A DNA stretch of 5,036 bases from an uncultured bacterium (GTDB lineage Bacteria > Bacteroidota > Bacteroidia > Bacteroidales > CAIWKO01), in NCBI GenBank assembly GCA_903916135.1, contig CAIWVT010000032.1, forward strand, positions 1 through 5,036, read 5' to 3'. This document shows positions 1-5,036 of this stretch, piece by piece. Below the pieces are notes generated by a model. That model was not told the DNA's origin. It ran no database searches and saw nothing but the letters and a program-made list of their open reading frames with translations. Numbering within the stretch: the stretch's first letter is position 1; each line of letters begins with the position of its first letter. A program made the position numbers and the translations under genes.

Positions 1-414
1 AGCAGGGTAATCCCAAGTATCAATCAATTTTTTATATTCATCAATTGATTTTGAATACATCTTTAGTTGACTATAAATCGATGCTTTTGTGTAAGTTATA
101 TCAGGTTCTTCATTCTCAGAACTTATGGTTCTTAAAATTCCAAGAGCTTTTTCTGTTTTGTTTTTGCTTGCATAAAGCATTGCCATGCGAAGCAATATCG
201 TTTCAGAGTCGGGATGCAAATCAATAGCATATTTCAAAGCAATACTTGATTGTTTGAGATTGTTTTTTTCAAAATAAAAATCAATGATGTCTTCAAATTC
301 ATAGACATCAAAAAACACAGGTTTGTTAATAAAAAGCATGTTTTCGAAGCGGCAGACGAGGGTAGATACCTCTATATCTTCTAGTTCATTAAAATCATCA
401 AAAAAGTCAGCCAT
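1..414 (-). CDS. TPR-repeat protein, N-terminal part (runs off the window edge)
   Basis: An uninterrupted minus-strand frame runs from an ATG at 414-412 to the left edge, giving 138 residues with no stop, so the C-terminus lies outside the window. The protein starts MADFFDDFNELEDIEVSTLV, an acidic N-terminus. Residues about 68-97 (PDSETILLRMAMLYASKNK then EKALGILRTI) and 103-132 (ITYTKASIYSQLKMYSKSI then DEYKKLID) have the alternating small and large residue pattern of tetratricopeptide helix pairs. Residues 36-65 may form a more degenerate repeat. TPR proteins serve as scaffolds for protein-protein contacts. No signal peptide or membrane segment is visible, so it is probably cytoplasmic. It is transcribed away from glmM behind its own -7 box, 21 nt upstream of the ATG. 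The specific role and partner cannot be told from this part. Confidence 0.85.
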   Translation of the reverse strand, partial: MADFFDDFNELEDIEVSTLVCRFENMLFINKPVFFDVYEFEDIIDFYFEKNNLKQSSIALKYAIDLHPDSETILLRMAMLYASKNKTEKALGILRTISSENEEPDITYTKASIYSQLKMYSKSIDEYKKLIDTWDYPA

Positions 415-435
415 TGCAAAAAATATTTATATGTG

Positions 436-443
436 CAAAGATA
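436..443 (-). promoter_or_regulatory. Bacteroidetes-type -7 promoter box for the TPR gene
   Basis: The minus strand reads TATCTTTG followed by CA, a full match to the Bacteroidetes -7 consensus TAnnTTTG. There are 21 nt between the box and the start codon. A weak -33 candidate (TTTTCG, minus strand, about 465-470) lies about 21 bp upstream of the box; it is not a clean TTTG. The match and its position are seen; promoter activity is inferred. Confidence 0.6.
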
Positions 444-547
444 AAAAAAATGTATCACATATCACGAAAAGTTTTAAACAATTTGTTGTGTTGAAAAATT
501 TCTTTGGCATAAATGAAGTTATTAATAGGTAGGTATTGACATTTGAT

Positions 548-555
548 TAACTTTG
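548..555 (+). promoter_or_regulatory. Bacteroidetes-type -7 promoter box for glmM
   Basis: TAACTTTG followed by CA matches TAnnTTTG exactly, with 21 nt between it and the glmM ATG at 577. No convincing -33 TTTG is found at the expected 19-23 bp spacing; the TTGACA at 536-541 is only 6 nt upstream and is too close. The leader would be very short and ends in an alternating TATATATA just before the ATG, with no Shine-Dalgarno site, which is normal for this phylum. Confidence 0.55.
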
Positions 556-576
556 CAAAAAATCTGATTTATATAT

Positions 577-1974
577 ATGACTTTAATAAAATCAATTTCG
601 GGAATTAGAGGAACGATAGGGGGGAAGACAGGCGAAGGTCTTAATCCTTGTGATGTTGTGAAATATACAAGTGCTTTTGCTACATTTATTTCCGGCTCAT
701 CGAAAAAATGTAAAATCGTAGTGGGACGCGATGCACGTATATCAGGCAATATGGTCAATAGGCTTGTTTGTGGTACGTTGATGTCTATGGGGATTGATGT
801 GATTGATATCGGTCTTTCTACTACACCTACTGTAGAGATTGCGCTTATTGATTTGAAGGCTCAAGGCGGAATTATCATTACGGCAAGTCATAACCCAACT
901 CATTGGAATGCTTTGAAATTGTTGAATGGAAAGGGCGAATTCTTGACCAATTCAGAAGCAAGTCAGATGTTGGCAATTGCTGATAATGAAGAAACAAACT
1001 TTGTTGATGCCGTTCATTTAGGAAGTTATTCCCAAGTGGAGGAGATGATAGCGGCTCATGTTAAAAAAGTTACGGAATTGTCTTTGGTGGATGTGGAAGC
1101 TATTCGAAAAGCAAAATTGAATGTTACGATAGATTGTGTGAATTCTACAGGAGGTATTGCAATCCCTGCGCTGCTTAAAGCATTAGGTGTTGATAAAATA
1201 AATCTATTGTATTGCGAACCCAATGGTAAATTTCCGCATAATCCGGAGCCTTTGCCCGAAAATATTGGTGAACTTTCCGAAAGTGTTGTAAAGAATAAGT
1301 CGCATGTTGGTTTTGTGGTTGATCCCGATGTGGATCGTTTGGCTATTGTTTGTGAAGATGGGGAGATGTTTGGTGAGGAATATACTTTGGTAGCAGTTGC
1401 TGATTATGTGTTAAAAAATACGCCCGGTAACACTGTTTCCAATCTTTCATCCACATCCGCTTTGGGTGATATCACTATGAAATATGGTAAAGAATATTTT
1501 ACTTCTGCCGTAGGTGAGGTGAATGTTGTGGAAGTGATGAAACAAAAGAAAGCCGTTATTGGTGGGGAAGGCAATGGAGGTGTGATTTATCCCGAACTTC
1601 ATTATGGTAGAGATGCATTGGTTGGAATTGCTTTGTTTTTGACGCATCTGGCAAAATCAAAATTGTCGTGTTCGATGTTGCGGGCTAAATATCCCAATTA
1701 TTTTATTTCGAAAAATAAAATTGAAGTGTCGGCGGATATTGATTTACTTCAGATTCTCGAAAAGATAAAAAAGAAATATAAGAAATACCCTGTAAATACT
1801 GCGGATGGAGTTCGAATTGATATTGATAATGGATGGATACATCTGAGGAAATCCAATACAGAACCCATCATCAGAATTTATGCAGAAAGCGATTCAATGG
1901 CAACAGCAAATAGTTTGGCGAAGAAAATGGTGTTGGATATTAAAGAACTGCTTAACAATGATTCGGAAGATTAA
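577..1974 (+). CDS. glmM: Phosphoglucosamine mutase (GlmM, archaeal-type subfamily) / phosphohexomutase
   Basis: This 465-residue alpha-D-phosphohexomutase is the usual family length and complete. Phosphoglucosamine mutase interconverts glucosamine-6-phosphate and glucosamine-1-phosphate in the cytoplasm, feeding UDP-GlcNAc for peptidoglycan and lipopolysaccharide. All four active-site motifs are visible: the phosphoserine loop TASHNP (Ser104), the metal-binding loop DPDVDR (249-254), the sugar-binding loop GEGNGG (330-335) and the phosphate-binding loop RKSNTEP (424-430). An N-terminal GIRG (9-12) and GRDAR (50-54) also fit. Canonical bacterial GlmM has GEQSGH in the sugar loop; GEGNGG together with HWNALK after the serine loop resembles the archaeal-type GlmM that, from family knowledge, many Bacteroidetes use. 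Phosphomannomutase or phosphoglucomutase activity cannot be excluded. The ATG at 577 directly precedes the conserved domain. The gene is probably cotranscribed with the cysteine desulfurase 9 bp downstream. No glmS or glmU is in view. Confidence 0.9.
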   Translation: MTLIKSISGIRGTIGGKTGEGLNPCDVVKYTSAFATFISGSSKKCKIVVGRDARISGNMVNRLVCGTLMSMGIDVIDIGLSTTPTVEIALIDLKAQGGIIITASHNPTHWNALKLLNGKGEFLTNSEASQMLAIADNEETNFVDAVHLGSYSQVEEMIAAHVKKVTELSLVDVEAIRKAKLNVTIDCVNSTGGIAIPALLKALGVDKINLLYCEPNGKFPHNPEPLPENIGELSESVVKNKSHVGFVVDPDVDRLAIVCEDGEMFGEEYTLVAVADYVLKNTPGNTVSNLSSTSALGDITMKYGKEYFTSAVGEVNVVEVMKQKKAVIGGEGNGGVIYPELHYGRDALVGIALFLTHLAKSKLSCSMLRAKYPNYFISKNKIEVSADIDLLQILEKIKKKYKKYPVNTADGVRIDIDNGWIHLRKSNTEPIIRIYAESDSMATANSLAKKMVLDIKELLNNDSED

Positions 1975-1983
1975 TCTCGGAGT

Positions 1984-3105
1984 ATGATTTATTTTGATAA
2001 TGCTGCTACCACGCCTATAGATGTTGAAGTGATTGAAGCTATGCAGCTTGTGATGGGTAAGCATTATGGCAATCCTTCTTCCATACATTCGTTTGGACGG
2101 AAAAGCAGGGTGTTGATTGAAGAAGCGCGAATTTGTATTGCCAATCTTGTTAAGGCAAATCCATCAGAAATCTATTTTACATCCACTGCCACGGAAGCCA
2201 TAAGTACTGCAATATTTGGTGCGGTGCGCGACTTGGGAGCACGTAAGATTATTACAAGTGCTCTTGAACATCATGCAGTATTACATACATTAGATGCAGT
2301 TAATAAATTATTTCCAATAGAAGTTATATATGCCAAAATGGATACTTATGCACAAATTGATTGTGAACATCTTGAGGAACTTCTGCAGGAAAGCCAACAG
2401 GCGCTTGTTATTTTGATGCATGCCAACAATGAAACAGGATCCTTGAATCCTATTGACAAGATTGCGAAGCTTTGCAAAAGATATGCGAGTTATTTCTTGA
2501 CCGATACTGTGCAAACTTTGGGAAAATATCAAATAGATTTTGCTGAAGTCATGCCTGATTTCGCGACATGTTCTGCGCATAAGTTTCATGGACCTAAAGG
2601 GAGTGGCTTTTTATATGTTTCGGATAGCATAAGCATCAAAGCCTTGATAAATGGGGGAGGACAGGAGCGTGAAATGCGTTCGGGCACTGAAAATACGTAT
2701 GGAATTGTAGGTATGGCAAAAGCCATGGAAGTTGCTTATCGCGATTTAGATAAAAACGCAGCTTATATCAGCAACCTCAAATCTTATTTTGTTCACGAAC
2801 TTAAAGCCGCTTTTCCTGAGCTTATCTTTAATGTCGGAAGTGACATTTCGGGTTTGTATAATATAATAAATGTGTCTGTTCCGAATGTTTATAAGAATGA
2901 TATGCTTGTTGAAAATCTTGACATAAATGGTATTGCCGTTTCGGGAGGTTCAGCCTGTTCGTCAGGAACGGTAAGTGTTTCGCATGTGTTGATGGCTTTG
3001 GGTTGCGACACAGAAATTCCTGCGGTTCGGTTTTCTTTAAGTAAATTTAATACGATTGCGGAAGTGGACGAAGTGATGGGGGTGTTGAAAAAGATTTTGC
3101 TTTAG
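1984..3105 (+). CDS. Cysteine desulfurase, NifS/IscS-like (class V aminotransferase)
   Basis: This complete 373-residue PLP enzyme of the NifS/IscS family removes sulfur from L-cysteine, giving alanine and an enzyme-bound persulfide for Fe-S clusters or tRNA thiolation. Visible motifs, in order: N-terminal IYFDNAATTP, HYGNPSSIH (27-35), the phosphate-side loop TSTATEA (66-72), EHHAVL with His96 stacking on PLP, NNETG (148-152), DTVQ (Asp174 and Gln177 on the cofactor ring), the PLP lysine in SAHKFHGPKG (Lys200), GGGQE then RSGTEN (224-237), and the catalytic loop SGGSACSSGT with Cys325. It starts at the canonical family N-terminus. A GGAG at 1979-1982 lies only 1 nt from the ATG, too close for a normal ribosome binding site. 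No scaffold (IscU/NifU/SufU), ferredoxin or thiouridylase gene is next to it, so the sulfur acceptor is unknown. Its position 9 bp after glmM suggests a shared transcript without an obvious metabolic link. Confidence 0.92.
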   Translation: MIYFDNAATTPIDVEVIEAMQLVMGKHYGNPSSIHSFGRKSRVLIEEARICIANLVKANPSEIYFTSTATEAISTAIFGAVRDLGARKIITSALEHHAVLHTLDAVNKLFPIEVIYAKMDTYAQIDCEHLEELLQESQQALVILMHANNETGSLNPIDKIAKLCKRYASYFLTDTVQTLGKYQIDFAEVMPDFATCSAHKFHGPKGSGFLYVSDSISIKALINGGGQEREMRSGTENTYGIVGMAKAMEVAYRDLDKNAAYISNLKSYFVHELKAAFPELIFNVGSDISGLYNIINVSVPNVYKNDMLVENLDINGIAVSGGSACSSGTVSVSHVLMALGCDTEIPAVRFSLSKFNTIAEVDEVMGVLKKILL

Positions 3106-3131
3106 TACAAGTTGTTTTCTAACATCAAGTT

Positions 3132-3144
3132 ATGATTGAATCAT
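3132..3144. repeat. 13-bp palindrome between the desulfurase and lipoprotein genes
   Basis: ATGATT and AATCAT form a perfect inverted repeat around a single central G, 26 bp after the desulfurase stop. A one-base loop cannot make a stable RNA hairpin and no T-run follows, so it is not a terminator. It could be an operator-like protein site, but an AT-rich palindrome of this length can arise by chance. Confidence 0.3.
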
Positions 3145-3273
3145 CCATTTCTTAATCGTATCAAATCCCAAATGTATAAACGGTTTTATACCTTATTATA
3201 TATGGTGGCATCAAAAGAAGCCATTTTATTGAAAGAAAATCCGAACTATGCACTTTCAAAGAATCTAAAAATT

Positions 3274-3723
3274 ATGAATAAATCAATTCTTTCACTTGGA
3301 ATAGTGATATTATTTTTTCTTTGTTCATGCGAACAAAAGAACAATACGACGATTTCCTACATATCGAAAAGGGAAATTCTTGATGCCGAGAAAGCATTTG
3401 CTGCCATGGCAAAAAAGGAAGGAGTAGCTAAAGCATTTTCTTTTTATGCTGCTGAATTTGCTGCCATTAACTATAATGATAAGTTGATAAAAGGACGCAA
3501 AGATATTAGTGCGCACTATGAAAATAAGAAATATAAAGACGTCCTGCTTGAATGGACGCCTGAATTTGTGGATGCTGCGGCTTCAGGGGATTTGGGATAT
3601 ACTTATGGCAATTATACCTATACGGCAAAGGACTCCATTGGAAATATAATTTCGGCAAAAGGCATATTTCATACTGTTTGGAAAAAGCAAAAAGATGGTC
3701 TGTGGAAATTTGTTTGGGATTGA
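3274..3723 (+). CDS. SnoaL-like / DUF4440 lipoprotein (NTF2 fold)
   Basis: The protein has 149 residues when started at the ATG at 3274. I chose this start because it gives a clean lipoprotein signal: MNKS, a hydrophobic run ILSLGIVILFFL, then the lipobox LCSC with the lipidated Cys19, so the mature protein starts CEQKNN. The frame is open further upstream, to a TTG at 3136, but that would put 46 residues before the signal peptide. The mature part fits DUF4440/SnoaL-like proteins: EILDAEKAFAAMAKKEG helix (34-50), ALxFY-like AFSFYAAEF, GRKDISAHYENK (74-85), AAASGDLGYTYGNYTYT (101-117) and the terminal strands GIFHTVWKKQKDGLWKFVWD (130-149). This cone-shaped fold binds small ligands or acts as an enzyme in different members; no function can be assigned here. 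It is predicted to be anchored in the inner or outer membrane. No clearly acidic surface-export motif follows the cysteine. Confidence 0.85.
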   Translation: MNKSILSLGIVILFFLCSCEQKNNTTISYISKREILDAEKAFAAMAKKEGVAKAFSFYAAEFAAINYNDKLIKGRKDISAHYENKKYKDVLLEWTPEFVDAAASGDLGYTYGNYTYTAKDSIGNIISAKGIFHTVWKKQKDGLWKFVWD

Positions 3724-3806
3724 TTTTTAGATTGATTATGTTTGCTTTGCTAAATTGAAACTACAAAACTTAATATTAATTTAATGTCGTCATGGGAAAT
3801 TATTCT

Positions 3807-3814
3807 TAATTTTG
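3807..3814 (+). promoter_or_regulatory. Bacteroidetes-type -7 promoter box for the SDR gene
   Basis: TAATTTTG followed by CA matches TAnnTTTG exactly, with 37 nt between it and the ATG at 3852. The sequence between is A-rich, as is usual for Bacteroidetes leaders lacking a Shine-Dalgarno site. The -33 region near 3781-3787 has no clean TTTG. The box suggests the dehydrogenase is transcribed separately from the upstream lipoprotein gene. Confidence 0.55.
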
Positions 3815-3851
3815 CACTATTAATTTATATATAAAAATACAAAATAAAACC

Positions 3852-4589
3852 ATGAAAAAAATAGTATTGATAACAGGGGCAGCCAAAGGAATTGGCTATG
3901 AAACAGCCCTTCAGTTAGGAAAAAAAGGTTACACCGTGATTGTTACTGCTCGTAGCCAAGAAAAAAGTGATGAAACCGCCGCTAAACTAAAAGCCATGAA
4001 CATAGATGCCTATAGTTGTAAGTTGGATGTGACGAATGCAGATGATATTGCGAATCTGTTTGATTTTGTAACAGCGAAATTTGGCAAATTGGATGTATTG
4101 GTAAACAATGCAGGAATTCAGATTGATAATAATGTTTTTGTACAAGGTAATACCACCGAGAGTGTTTCGCAGGATATTTTGAAAAAAACTTTCGATTCAA
4201 ATTTTTTCGGTCCAATAGCTTTGACACAAAAAATGTTGCCTTTGATTCGCAAGTCAACTGCAGGACGTATTGTGAATGTTTCGAGCGTGTTGGGTTCTTT
4301 GGCTTTGCATAGTATGGCTGATTCACCGATTTACGGCACAAAAATGTTAGCGTATAATTCTTCAAAAACCGCACTTAATCAGTTTACTTTGCATTTGGCA
4401 GCCGCCGTGAAAGATGCGAACATAAAGGTGAATTCAGCCCATCCTGGTTGGGTAAAGACAGATTTAGGTGGCGAATATGCTCCTATGGCAGTGGAACAAG
4501 GGGCTAAAACTATCGTTGATTTGTGCCAAGCAGACGAAAATGGAACTACAGGTGGCTTCATACATTTGGGAGAAGCTTTGCCTTGGTAG
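3852..4589 (+). CDS. Short-chain dehydrogenase/reductase, carbonyl-reductase-like, NADP(H)-type
   Basis: This complete 245-residue classical SDR is a cytoplasmic oxidoreductase that reduces or oxidises a carbonyl/hydroxyl group with a nicotinamide cofactor; the substrate is unknown. Visible motifs: Rossmann glycine motif TGAAKGIG (8-15), CKLDVTN (56-62, the Asp contacting adenine), NNAG (85-88), Asn117 in the SNFFG segment, VNVSS with catalytic Ser145, YNSSK with Tyr168 and Lys172, and HPGWVKTDLGG (197-207). Lys12 in the glycine loop and Arg34 after the second strand (VTARS) suggest NADP(H) preference by family rules. The stretch between Ser145 and Tyr168 is longer than the usual 12 intervening residues and, with HPGWVKTD, resembles carbonyl reductase and plant menthone/salutaridine reductase-like SDRs. 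The start is the first ATG and puts the first beta strand at the N-terminus. It follows its own -7 box, and no operon partner is seen downstream. Confidence 0.9.
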   Translation: MKKIVLITGAAKGIGYETALQLGKKGYTVIVTARSQEKSDETAAKLKAMNIDAYSCKLDVTNADDIANLFDFVTAKFGKLDVLVNNAGIQIDNNVFVQGNTTESVSQDILKKTFDSNFFGPIALTQKMLPLIRKSTAGRIVNVSSVLGSLALHSMADSPIYGTKMLAYNSSKTALNQFTLHLAAAVKDANIKVNSAHPGWVKTDLGGEYAPMAVEQGAKTIVDLCQADENGTTGGFIHLGEALPW

Positions 4590-4604
4590 TTTCTTGGGGA
4601 TTCG

Positions 4605-4672
4605 ATGATTGAGTTAGATTAGTTGAATGGGTTAATTAAGTTAAGTGGTTGATTAAGAAAATTGGGTTATCA
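4605..4672. repeat. Degenerate AT-rich GTTRATTAAG-like repeats
   Basis: After the SDR stop the sequence consists of loosely repeated words: GATTGAGTTAGATTAG, GGGTTAATTAAGTTAAG and GTGGTTGATTAAG, made of variants of GTTRATTAAG. The spacing is irregular and no unit is conserved enough to define a period. It looks like a decayed simple repeat. No gene, hairpin terminator or promoter is recognisable in it. Confidence 0.35.
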
Positions 4673-4735
4673 AAATACAAATTTAAGCCTGCTCCGAAAA
4701 GTCTTTGTCTTGCCACAAACTATCCTGCATGACAC

Positions 4736-4752
4736 TGGCGGGCTTTGGCGGG
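4736..4752. repeat. Short direct repeat TGGCGGG x2
   Basis: TGGCGGG occurs at 4736-4742 and 4746-4752, separated by CTT. It lies in a segment (about 4686-4784) that is visibly richer in G and C than the flanking intergenic DNA and has an open minus-strand frame of 33 codons. The pair is too short to assign a function. Confidence 0.4.
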
Positions 4753-4795
4753 AAATCTCTTGTATCTGAACATCTATGCTGGTTTTATAGTTTTG

Positions 4796-4814
4796 ATGAC
4801 GTCATTTTGCAAAA
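4796..4814. repeat. Two abutting perfect palindromes beside the tandem array
   Basis: ATGACGTCAT (4796-4805) and TTTTGCAAAA (4805-4814) are each perfect 10-bp palindromes and share one base. They lie immediately before the 21-bp repeat array. Paired palindromes can be protein binding sites. The stretch also contains TCATTTTG (4802-4809), one mismatch from the -7 box TAnnTTTG. The function is unknown. Confidence 0.5.
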
Positions 4815-4825
4815 GTTACAAGTCA

Positions 4826-5036
4826 CTTTGCCTCGTCAAGAAATGACTTTGCCTCGTCAAGAAATCACTTTGCCTCGTCAAGAAATGACTTTGCCTCGTC
4901 AAGAAATCACTTTGCCTCGTCAAGAAGCCACTTTGCCTTGTCAAGAAATCACATTGCCTCGTCAAGAAATGACTTTGCCTCGTCAAGAAATCACTTTGCC
5001 TCGTCAAGAAGCCACTTTGCCTTGTCAAGAAATCAC
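4826..5036. repeat. 21-bp tandem repeat array with 84-bp higher-order period (continues off the edge)
   Basis: Ten consecutive 21-bp units run from 4826 to 5035, and base 5036 begins an eleventh. Each is CTTTGCCTCGTCAAGAA plus a four-base tail that is ATGA, ATCA or GCCA. Tail order is ATGA, ATCA, ATGA, ATCA, GCCA, ATCA, ATGA, ATCA, GCCA, ATCA. Units 6 and 10 also have CCTTG instead of CCTCG. Units 3-6 and 7-10 therefore form two 84-bp copies differing at one base (T4869 versus A4953). Because 21 is a multiple of three, frames stay open on both strands (minus strand LTRQSDF-like heptads, plus strand TLPRQEI-like heptads), but no ATG, ribosome site or non-repeat protein is attached. It is direct and contiguous, without unique spacers, so it is not CRISPR. 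Confidence 0.95.

Noticed and set aside
45..532. Small plus-strand ORFs at 45-227 and 323-532
   Set aside because: They lie opposite the TPR gene or in its promoter region, have no recognisable domain, and the minus-strand frame has clear TPR character.
1979..1982. GGAG as Shine-Dalgarno for the cysteine desulfurase
   Set aside because: It is separated from the ATG by one base, too short for a functional spacing, and Bacteroidetes rarely rely on such sites.
3106..3131. Terminator after the cysteine desulfurase
   Set aside because: Only a weak GTT/AAC pairing is possible, and no GC-rich stem or T-run is present.
3229..3257. Possible promoter before the lipoprotein (TTG at 3229 and TGCACTTTC near 3249)
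   Set aside because: The -7 candidate does not match TAnnTTTG, so it was not listed as a promoter.
3982..4374. 130-codon minus-strand ORF inside the SDR gene
   Set aside because: The plus-strand SDR has every catalytic and cofactor motif; the antisense frame has no recognisable domain and is a shadow.
4816..5028. Minus-strand heptad-repeat ORF as a real gene
   Set aside because: It begins only at a TTG inside the repeat and has no non-repeat sequence; the open frame follows from the 21-bp period. It is kept as a finding because the true start could lie outside the window.
4826..5036. CRISPR array
   Set aside because: Units are 21 bp and directly contiguous with no unique spacers, and no cas gene is nearby.

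Overview
The window reads as a piece of a Bacteroidota chromosome, most likely Bacteroidales. It is AT-rich and Shine-Dalgarno sites are weak or absent. Three gene starts are preceded by a copy of the Bacteroidetes -7 promoter box TAnnTTTG, each followed by CA. The protein sequences, in particular the N-terminus of the TPR protein and the GEGNGG-type phosphoglucosamine mutase, are also typical of that phylum. All of this was judged by eye, without database searches.

Layout. Positions 1-414 (minus strand) hold the N-terminal 138 residues of a TPR-repeat protein that runs off the left edge. A divergent intergenic region (415-576) carries a promoter for each direction. Then come, on the plus strand, a GlmM-type phosphohexomutase (577-1974) and, 9 bp later, a NifS/IscS-type cysteine desulfurase (1984-3105); these two are probably one transcript. 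After a 168-bp gap lies a small lipoprotein with a SnoaL-like/DUF4440 fold (3274-3723, with the start set at the lipoprotein signal peptide). Next, behind its own promoter, is a carbonyl-reductase-like short-chain dehydrogenase (3852-4589).

The last 447 bp (4590-5036) hold no convincing gene. They contain an AT-rich degenerate GTTRATTAAG-type stretch, a compositionally different segment with a short direct repeat and a 33-codon open frame, two abutting perfect 10-bp palindromes, and a 21-bp tandem repeat array. The array has at least ten units, is ordered into an 84-bp higher-order repeat, and continues past the right edge.

The genes are mostly housekeeping: amino-sugar activation for peptidoglycan and LPS (GlmM) and sulfur mobilisation (cysteine desulfurase). 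The lipoprotein and the dehydrogenase have no assignable substrate and look like independent units. I see no evidence for a new multi-gene system. The feature most worth following up is the tandem repeat array with its flanking palindromes.
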